Part shown: positions 1-5,050 of the stretch, one piece after another | How positions within the stretch are numbered: the first letter of the stretch is position 1 | Layout of the letters: each line of letters begins with the position of its first letter | Source of the DNA: a virus | Virus record (IMG/VR): IMGVR_UViG_3300031857_001155 | Coordinates: 1 to 26,714 of that record | Reading direction: 5' to 3' (one strand) | DNA: 26,714 bases | The notes under the pieces: model-generated | The model's database searches: none | Seen by the model: the letters and a program-made list of their open reading frames with translations, nothing else | Told to the model about the DNA's origin: nothing | Position numbers and translations under genes: made by a program

Positions 1-1087
1 AGTCGTCCGAGGGGTGAGCGGTCATGCCGTTGAACGTCTTTACGAGTCCGAGATCCAGCATTGCACGTTGGCGCCCATATGGGTGATCCTTAATCTTGCA
101 AGAAGACCAGACGGAATCAAAGCAGAGGTGATCGTAGTCCGATCCTGGTTTGACATAGTTTTCCACCCATCGAATGAAGTCACAGCAGACGTCTTCGGCG
201 TTATAAGGATAGGCCCCGGTATCAGCATAAATCTTCTCCATTACCTTGTCAAGAAATACTTCTTGCTTCAATCTATCTGTGTTGTTTGCCAGGTACGAGA
301 TGCACTCGACTGCGTTCGTACCGTAGTAGAACGGGCTTTCGAGATTGACGTACTCTGGATACCAGTCAGCGATATCTGCTACGACAGCTGCATATTGGAA
401 CTTGTACTGGCGGAGACCGTTGGCAACATTCCATGCCAGCATCCAGTCGCCGATCTCACGAAGATCTCTCTTGGCATTGCTGGCCTGCAACCACTCGGCC
501 AAATCGCGTGCTAGTCGTGGAGCAAACTCTGAGAGGTAGTAGTCGCCACCCTTCTTGTAGTTAGAACCGGCCGGTACCTTCGGGAATGCAGGGAACTGAT
601 AACCAACCGACGTATAGAACGGATACGGATGGTGGTTGACACGCCGAACCATGTCCTCAATCGACATACACTCGTACAGATGAGGAAGTAGTGTGTTGTG
701 ATAACCTGACGGCTTCTTCGAGTAGTTGATTCCAGAGCCAGTTACACGATGCAAGATGAAGACATACAGCCATTCTGGGAGACTAAAATCAGCATGCTTG
801 CCCGTCCAATCGCGCGCAATGTACCCACGTTCGCGTGTATGGATTCCTTTTTCCATCTTATGGAAGTATGGATGTTCTGGTGTCCAACCATAGAAGACGT
901 CGTTAATGATCTGAGAGAAGCCGGCAAACTTCCGTTCTACGACGTCATAGAGTTCGACGTTCTCGAGGAGATCGTCGTTCATATTACTTTCAAGGTATGG
1001 AATCGTGCCTAGGTTGCACTTTGCCTGTTGGTCTTTGGCCAGTTCAAAGTATCGTAGATACTCATCATAATATTCTGTCATTTCCAT
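1..1087 (-). CDS. Partial large ORF, candidate DNA-base hypermodification enzyme (left edge)
   Basis: Reading the minus strand from ATG at 1087 (a second ATG follows at 1081) there is no stop codon down to position 2, so at least 361 codons are open and the C-terminus lies outside the window. The gene starts 5 nt after the dCMP deaminase stop and is the last visible member of the nucleotide-modification cassette. The product is soluble-looking and rich in aromatic residues. Distinctive segments are HRVTGSGINYSKKPSGYHNT (about residues 118-137), YTSVGYQFPAFPKVPAG (about 160-177) and ESPFYYGTNAVECISYLANN (about 267-286). From memory these resemble phage proteins labelled amino acid:DNA transferase or glutamyl/putrescinyl-thymine pyrophosphorylase, which act on activated hydroxymethyl-pyrimidines in DNA. 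I cannot verify that, so the reading frame is sure and the function is only a candidate. Confidence 0.75.
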   Translation of the reverse strand, partial: MEMTEYYDEYLRYFELAKDQQAKCNLGTIPYLESNMNDDLLENVELYDVVERKFAGFSQIINDVFYGWTPEHPYFHKMEKGIHTRERGYIARDWTGKHADFSLPEWLYVFILHRVTGSGINYSKKPSGYHNTLLPHLYECMSIEDMVRRVNHHPYPFYTSVGYQFPAFPKVPAGSNYKKGGDYYLSEFAPRLARDLAEWLQASNAKRDLREIGDWMLAWNVANGLRQYKFQYAAVVADIADWYPEYVNLESPFYYGTNAVECISYLANNTDRLKQEVFLDKVMEKIYADTGAYPYNAEDVCCDFIRWVENYVKPGSDYDHLCFDSVWSSCKIKDHPYGRQRAMLDLGLVKTFNGMTAHPSDD

Positions 1088-1092
1088 AATTT

Positions 1093-1536
1093 TTATACTT
1101 CATAAGTAAGAAATACGACGCCAGACTCTTTGAACATTTGCGATGTGGTCTTCATTGAATTGCGCCAGCGATCAGGAATATCCTTTGGGTACTCCATAAT
1201 CACACGCTTAATGCCAACCTGAATGATACCCTTTGCACATTCAGAACAGACAGGCAACCCAGTTACATACAATGTTGCACCGTCAAGAGAAGCACCAGAG
1301 TGACAGGCGTTGTAGATGGCATTCATCTCGCCATGCACAACATACTTATACTTCTCTTCGCGGTCTTCATAACGATCATCAGTGTCCTTGACACCACGTG
1401 GAAAACCATTATAACCCTGGCTGAGAATCTGCCCCTTCGTTCCTACGGCAACGGCGCCGACCTTGACAGACGGATCCTTTGACCACTTTGAAACTTCACT
1501 GGCAATATCCAGATAACGGCGTGTCCACTTATTCAT
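1093..1536 (-). CDS. cd: dCMP deaminase
   Basis: 147-residue zinc-dependent deoxycytidylate deaminase, converting dCMP to dUMP to feed dTMP synthesis. The zinc and catalytic motif is HGEMNAI (His68, Glu70) and the second zinc motif is CSEC (Cys97, Cys100). The substrate-side motif GYNGFPRG (about 41-48) is typical of the family. It has Gly where most relatives have Ala in HAE, and Val between Pro and the first Cys. It is shorter than T4 Cd (193 residues), so the extra regulatory part of T4 Cd is probably reduced. The start overlaps the gene 42 stop as TAATG, which suggests translational coupling. In a phage that also hydroxymethylates dCMP, this enzyme splits the dCMP pool between thymine and modified cytosine. 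Confidence 0.93.
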   Translation of the reverse strand: MNKWTRRYLDIASEVSKWSKDPSVKVGAVAVGTKGQILSQGYNGFPRGVKDTDDRYEDREEKYKYVVHGEMNAIYNACHSGASLDGATLYVTGLPVCSECAKGIIQVGIKRVIMEYPKDIPDRWRNSMKTTSQMFKESGVVFLTYEV

Positions 1537-2186
1537 TACTTTACCTTATCGAAATGGCGCTCATAAACGTGAAGCGATCCAACATGCCAAATAATATGTG
1601 GTTCCTTTGTGAGATTCAGGTCTGCAGACAGACAATCAGCAACATACTTCTGCCATGCGTAATCATTACGATAACCAAAGACAACGTCATTCGAACGCAT
1701 CTGAACAACAGCAATTAGCTGATTGTCGCGAATCATGTACTGAACCGTATTGGTGCACATGAAATCACTCATACCATCACGGTTGTAATCTTCCCACATC
1801 GAAGGACGAGTATAGATCATCACAGCACGACGACTATTCGGCGAGAAGGTCAGTTCATTGAGAACCCGAGAGTGCTGAAGGTAGTTGTCCTTGTGCCAGA
1901 TAGCCCAGCCATAGTTCGAGTTAATCTTGCCAGAACGGTCGGCAACCTGCTGCCAGATAGCCGGAGTCTTACCAGGAATATCCTCGACATAAAGAGACAT
2001 CGACTTGTACCACTCGAGCTCGCGCTCGACATAGTCCTCATTGACCTCACCAAAGATCATCGGTTCATTTGCCTCGAAGGTGGCACCGATCATCTCGATA
2101 GTCTTGACACCGGTCTTATCAACAACAAAGCGTTCTGACTTCAGTTCTTGAATGAAGTAATCACGAATATACTCGACCTTAAGCAT
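1536..2186 (-). CDS. 42: Deoxycytidylate 5-hydroxymethylase (gp42-like)
   Basis: 216-residue member of the thymidylate synthase superfamily. Long stretches such as VVDKTGVKTIEMIGATF and IWQQVADRSGKINSNYGWAI match T4 gp42 as I remember it. The nucleophile is Cys144 in DFMCTNTVQY, the phosphate-binding segment is RSND (164-167), and Asp175 in GYRNDYAW sits where thymidylate synthase has the Asn that selects dUMP. Relative to T4 gp42 (Cys148, Asp179, Glu60) the offset is a constant 4, and Glu56 fills the Glu60 position. This points to dCMP plus methylene-tetrahydrofolate giving 5-hydroxymethyl-dCMP. It ends about 25-30 residues before the T4 C-terminus. The start overlaps the Nmad1 gene by 8 nt, with an AAGGTG ribosome site. 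Confidence 0.93.
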   Translation of the reverse strand: MLKVEYIRDYFIQELKSERFVVDKTGVKTIEMIGATFEANEPMIFGEVNEDYVERELEWYKSMSLYVEDIPGKTPAIWQQVADRSGKINSNYGWAIWHKDNYLQHSRVLNELTFSPNSRRAVMIYTRPSMWEDYNRDGMSDFMCTNTVQYMIRDNQLIAVVQMRSNDVVFGYRNDYAWQKYVADCLSADLNLTKEPHIIWHVGSLHVYERHFDKVK

Positions 2187-2520
2187 CGAACTTCACCTTC
2201 TTTGGTCGGTTGAGATAGTCACGGTTCGGATCCTGGCCTTCCATCTTGCCACGAATGTACGAGACGGCAAAGCTGGCGTAGTTGATCAGGTCCTTATAGG
2301 TGTCTTCGAGCGACTCGAAGTTAGCAGTCGAGCCAGACTCAAGCAGAGACTGTGCACGAAGCATCTTGCCATGCATCGTGTCATGGATCGAGTCGACACC
2401 ACGACGATAGTGCATTGCCTGCACCACGTTCGAGTTGGGATTCTGATAATCCTGAGACTTCTTGAGCTGCAACTCGATGCACTCTTGCAGGACTTTTACT
2501 GATTCGCGTTCATTAGACAT
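2179..2520 (-). CDS. Nmad1-like nucleotide-modification-associated protein
   Basis: 113 residues, apparently all-helical. The segments KSQDYQNPNSNVVQA (about 21-35), RRGVDSIHDTMHGKMLR (about 39-55) and NFESLEDTYKDLINYASFAV (about 68-87) match what I remember of nucleotide modification associated domain 1 (DUF1599), common in marine T4-like phages and found next to base-modification genes. The biochemical role of the family is not established. Here it lies directly upstream of gene 42 and overlaps it by 8 nt, and it overlaps the preceding 177-residue gene by 8 nt, so the four genes down to the left edge look co-translated. Family assignment is fairly confident; function is inferred only from company. 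Confidence 0.8.
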   Translation of the reverse strand: MSNERESVKVLQECIELQLKKSQDYQNPNSNVVQAMHYRRGVDSIHDTMHGKMLRAQSLLESGSTANFESLEDTYKDLINYASFAVSYIRGKMEGQDPNRDYLNRPKKVKFDA

Positions 2521-3046
2521 ATTTTGGCACCCTATAAAACTTGCCGCCGTATTGCGACGGCTGTAATGAATCTAATACGTATTGAGAATTAAGTACATTG
2601 ATAAGTTCAAAACGCACAACATCGCCGGCCCGAAGAGGACGATCTTCAGGACGATACATGCGGTAGAAGCAATAGTCGGTCAGGAGACCGTCATCCACTC
2701 CCTGTTGTACCCATGGATGTGTCTCGAGTTTTTCCTTCGACACATTGTAGTACAGATTCATATCAATGCACTTAAAATCGATGTATGCAGTATCTACACG
2801 ACAGTCATATACACATGCTCCGCCTTTGGTATGATGCTCAAGAAGAGGTGCGTCAACCTTACCTAAGGCGATAAGCCACTCCTCGAGCATCAAACAATCG
2901 ACATCCTTCGTAAACTTAAAATCAGATCGATTGCCTTGACGAAGATGCCCACGTTTTTCATCACGAAGTCGAATAAACTCTTCAGTGATAGTCACCTCTC
3001 CGATGTCATCGAAGATGGATTTCATTTTTTCTAATAGTTCAGTCAT
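2513..3046 (-). CDS. Hypothetical protein (177 aa), possible nuclease-like fold
   Basis: Not recognised. No signal peptide or membrane segment. The start overlaps the stop of the upstream gene as TAATG and its own stop overlaps the Nmad1 gene, so it is part of the tight operon and is very likely real. One feature to note is a strand-like segment, DTAYIDFKCIDMNLYY (about residues 85-100), holding D-x-K after an earlier acidic residue. That loosely resembles the core of PD-(D/E)xK nucleases, but the motif is too short to claim. A C-terminal stretch, RPLRAGDVVRFELI (about 137-150), looks like a small beta-barrel turn. No obvious Shine-Dalgarno precedes the start, which fits coupling to the upstream gene. 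Confidence 0.8.
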   Translation of the reverse strand: MTELLEKMKSIFDDIGEVTITEEFIRLRDEKRGHLRQGNRSDFKFTKDVDCLMLEEWLIALGKVDAPLLEHHTKGGACVYDCRVDTAYIDFKCIDMNLYYNVSKEKLETHPWVQQGVDDGLLTDYCFYRMYRPEDRPLRAGDVVRFELINVLNSQYVLDSLQPSQYGGKFYRVPKYV

Positions 3047-3618
3047 TATATACGTTCACGCTTCCAATCTGGATACAAGCCACGCTTATCTTTAACACAT
3101 CGGTTGTTCACCGCGGCCCGAGAGCAGTTATATTTTTTCATTACGTCAAGAATATTATTATACCGCACACCTTCAATAATGTACACATATTTTTTAGCCG
3201 TCTTGCGGACATATGGAACTAGTTCGATTTGGGCTGCTTCGTATTGTTCTTCCCAGGTATCATACCCAGAACCAATCTTTTGAAACTTCTTCAGAGCCTC
3301 ATTTTCTTCTTTGGTCACATAATGAACCTGGCATACCTTTATAATAAAGGCGGTCAGTTCTTCCTTTGTAACACCAGCATCAAGCATCTCAAACATTTTG
3401 TGAGCACTGGCTTGTCGAGGATAAAAATGTTCCTTGACCAGCTCAGATACCTTAAGATGTTGGCCCTTTTTAGAGACGAATCCGGTAAAAATAATCGGGC
3501 AGTCAAAAATAACATTCCGGAATGCGGAGATCATCATCTGACGGTGTTCTGGTTTGTCTTTATATAGATTGTAGTTGCCAATTACACAGTCGGCCATCAA
3601 TTCGTATTTTTGAGACAT
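3046..3618 (-). CDS. Hypothetical protein with C-terminal helix-turn-helix
   Basis: 190 residues from the ATG at 3618. An earlier in-frame ATG at 3651 lies inside a hairpin, whereas 3618 has AAAGG about 9 nt upstream, so the shorter start is preferred. The N-terminal two thirds (starting MSQKYELMADC) are not recognised. The last 45 residues, around VYIIEGVRYNNILDVMKKYN and CSRAAVNNRC, look like the small beta-hairpin plus helix-turn-helix DNA-binding modules (NUMOD1-like) common at the ends of phage homing endonucleases and orphan regulators. No HNH or GIY-YIG nuclease motif is visible, so it may be a DNA-binding protein only. It follows the intergenic hairpin at 3633-3665 and begins the co-translated group that runs to the left edge. 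Confidence 0.8.
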   Translation of the reverse strand: MSQKYELMADCVIGNYNLYKDKPEHRQMMISAFRNVIFDCPIIFTGFVSKKGQHLKVSELVKEHFYPRQASAHKMFEMLDAGVTKEELTAFIIKVCQVHYVTKEENEALKKFQKIGSGYDTWEEQYEAAQIELVPYVRKTAKKYVYIIEGVRYNNILDVMKKYNCSRAAVNNRCVKDKRGLYPDWKRERI

Positions 3619-3632
3619 GATACAAAACCTTT

Positions 3633-3665
3633 CGGGTTGGTATAAGGCCACCCTACACCAACCCG
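3633..3665 (-). terminator. Intergenic hairpin, possible terminator or RNA regulatory element
   Basis: On the minus strand CGGGTTGGTGTA pairs with TATACCAACCCG (12 pairs, one G-T) around a 9-base loop. It lies between the MazG-like gene stop (3682) and the preferred start of the next gene (3618). There is no strong T-run after it, only AAAGGTTTT, and that stretch contains the ribosome site of the next gene. It may be a weak terminator, a processing site, or an RNA structure limiting translation. Confidence 0.6.
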
Positions 3666-3681
3666 AATAAAATGTACATAG

Positions 3682-4083
3682 TTATTTTAGTTTTGATAAC
3701 AAACCGTGATTGCCACTATGGTCCGGAGCAACCCACCATTCAGGCTTGATCAGGTCCGGCAACCCAAGTGGATTCGGACGGCTTGCCTTCACGCCGACTT
3801 GCTTATTCATATTTGCGTCGTGTACTTCATTCCATGCAAGACGAGGATTCACGTCAAATGCATTCAGAGTGCCGATAGCAACCACACACAGGTCGATAAG
3901 GGCATCAACAATCTCTTCAGGATTGTCCATGTTGTCCTTCAGTTCATTCAGTTCCTCTTCAAGGAACTTGACACGAAACTCGAGGAACTGCTTCAGCTTC
4001 TCGGCGTCAAACTGACGCACCTTTTCATTCACACCGTACTTGGTGTGCATATCTTCAATATCACTTACCCAATCCATACTCAT
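3682..4083 (-). CDS. MazG-like nucleotide pyrophosphohydrolase
   Basis: 133-residue all-alpha NTP pyrophosphohydrolase. The metal-binding acidic helices are visible: LEEELNEL (41-48) and EEIVDALIDL (56-65), followed by the family's EVHDANMNK motif (86-94). Such enzymes cut nucleoside triphosphates to monophosphate and pyrophosphate; marine T4-like phages often label this form phosphoribosyl-ATP pyrophosphohydrolase-like. The tail PEWWVAPDHSGNHG is a distinct C-terminal extension. It has a strong ribosome site (AAGGAG, 8 nt upstream). Because the phage carries a gp42-type hydroxymethylase, this enzyme could do the job of T4 gp56 (dCTP removal). That is inference; a housekeeping or ppGpp-lowering role, as proposed for cyanophage MazG, is an alternative. 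Confidence 0.87.
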   Translation of the reverse strand: MSMDWVSDIEDMHTKYGVNEKVRQFDAEKLKQFLEFRVKFLEEELNELKDNMDNPEEIVDALIDLCVVAIGTLNAFDVNPRLAWNEVHDANMNKQVGVKASRPNPLGLPDLIKPEWWVAPDHSGNHGLLSKLK

Positions 4084-4110
4084 TATAATCTCCTTGTTGG
4101 AATCTTTATT

Positions 4111-4314
4111 TTACTGATTAGCCTGTGAACCAAGCATTAAAAGAATTGTAATAAGATATATCGGAATAGACACAATTGGAGCTAACTGATCTTTATATTT
4201 CCAGCGTCTACCGGTCTTAGCCACGGATCTTTTTCGCCCCCATTCGTGAGTAAAAAAGTATGTTATGGCAATATAAAGATAGCCTGGCCACCAAAGAAAA
4301 TATCTATAGTTCAT
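4111..4314 (-). CDS. Small membrane protein, unknown function
   Basis: 67 residues from ATG at 4314; a TTG at 4338 would extend it by 8 residues but has no good ribosome site. Two hydrophobic segments are visible: YFLWWPGYLYIAITYFF near the N-terminus (about 3-19) and IVSIPIYLITILLMLG near the C-terminus (about 46-61). They are separated by a basic loop (HEWGRKRSVAKTGRRWKYKD) that should stay in the cytoplasm. No family recognised. It lies between the peptide deformylase and MazG-like genes, with 33 nt before and 27 nt after. A small phage inner-membrane protein could act in host takeover, superinfection exclusion or lysis timing, but nothing in the sequence selects one. Confidence 0.65.
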   Translation of the reverse strand: MNYRYFLWWPGYLYIAITYFFTHEWGRKRSVAKTGRRWKYKDQLAPIVSIPIYLITILLMLGSQANQ

Positions 4315-4347
4315 AATCTTCTTACCACACTCTTTCAAAAGTGTACA

Positions 4348-4917
4348 TTAGTTTTTGAGGGCTTCTAGAAGCTGTTCTGCTTCTGGGGTCAAACTCTTAA
4401 TTCGCAAACCGTTTGCAGTCACCGGTGTGCCCTTGTTTAGTTTCGCCTGAAGCTTCTTTGCTTGTTCAAGATGATAGCGGTTGGCACGCTTAGTATGAAC
4501 AATGCCTTCAAGATGATCAAACTCATGCTGAAACACACGAGCAGACATGCCGTCAAAGACCCGGGTCTCGGTCTGGCCGTCAGGATGTGTAAAACGAACC
4601 TTGATCTTCTTTGGTCGCTTGACTTTGACCCATAGGTTCGGATAGCTCAAGCATCCTTCTTCAAGATACACCATCTCGCTAGAGATGTCAACGATCCTAG
4701 GATTAAACACACCGATGATATTCTCGGCTCGCATGACAAATGCACGGTAGGGAAGACCTACCTGTGGTGCGGCGAGACCGAGACCATCATTCTCTCTCAT
4801 GGTCTCAGCGAGATCATTATAGAGTTCTACGGGGTTAATTGGCGGGTTTGTAAAGTCGAAGTTCTCAGTCTTCTGCTTGAGAATTGGATCATTACAATCT
4901 ACAAGTTCACGAATCAT
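4348..4917 (-). CDS. def: Peptide deformylase
   Basis: 189-residue metal-dependent deformylase that removes the formyl group from the N-terminal Met of nascent proteins. All three family motifs are intact: GLGLAAPQ (45-52), EGCLS (87-91, metal-ligand Cys89) and HEFDH (131-135, two His ligands and the catalytic Glu). It has roughly 50 residues after the HEFDH helix, so it is closer in size to bacterial enzymes than to the short cyanophage deformylases, which end soon after that motif. The start overlaps the 41-residue gene as ATGA, with AGGA upstream. Phage deformylases are thought to help process phage proteins during infection. Confidence 0.96.
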   Translation of the reverse strand: MIRELVDCNDPILKQKTENFDFTNPPINPVELYNDLAETMRENDGLGLAAPQVGLPYRAFVMRAENIIGVFNPRIVDISSEMVYLEEGCLSYPNLWVKVKRPKKIKVRFTHPDGQTETRVFDGMSARVFQHEFDHLEGIVHTKRANRYHLEQAKKLQAKLNKGTPVTANGLRIKSLTPEAEQLLEALKN

Positions 4918-4928
4918 GCTGCTATCCT
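4914..4928 (-). repeat. Direct repeat copy 1 (with 5036-5050)
   Basis: On the minus strand AGGATAGCAGCATGA, matching AGGATGGCAGCATGA at 5036-5050 in 14 of 15 bases. Each copy holds the ribosome site and stop/start overlap at one end of the 41-residue gene. Confidence 0.8.
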
Positions 4929-5039
4929 ATTCAAAGAACAAAACACTCTCTTCTTTGCCTGAGAATATCTAATACGAAATTTCCAGCCGTAACCCATAAT
5001 AACATATGTTGTTAATAGCCAATTTTTAATTTTGTTCAT
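4914..5039 (-). CDS. 41-residue protein fitted between gene 46 and peptide deformylase
   Basis: A short ORF starting MNKIKNWLLTTYVIMGYGWK and ending NRIAA. Its ATG overlaps the gene 46 stop as ATGA, and its TGA overlaps the deformylase start as ATGA. It fills the whole gap between the two genes and has an AGGA ribosome site 8 nt upstream. The product is basic, with a hydrophobic and aromatic first half (about 7-19) and a Lys/Arg-rich second half, so it may be membrane-associated. No family recognised. The exact fit on both sides is the main evidence that it is translated. A 15-base direct repeat flanks it. Confidence 0.7.
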   Translation of the reverse strand: MNKIKNWLLTTYVIMGYGWKFRIRYSQAKKRVFCSLNRIAA

Positions 5040-5050
5040 GCTGCCATCCT
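5036..5050 (-). repeat. Direct repeat copy 2 (with 4914-4928)
   Basis: On the minus strand AGGATGGCAGCATGA. It codes for the last residues of gp46 (RMAA, stop) and supplies the ribosome site of the 41-residue gene. The other copy codes for RIAA, stop, and serves the deformylase gene. Confidence 0.8.

Noticed and set aside
14-514. Plus-strand ORF of 166 codons opposite the left-edge gene
   Set aside because: It is in register with the long minus-strand frame and reads as its shadow; no ribosome site and no recognisable product.
4315-4345. Eight-codon mini-ORF (MYTFERVW) before the small membrane gene
   Set aside because: No ribosome site of its own and easily due to chance; not enough for a leader peptide claim.
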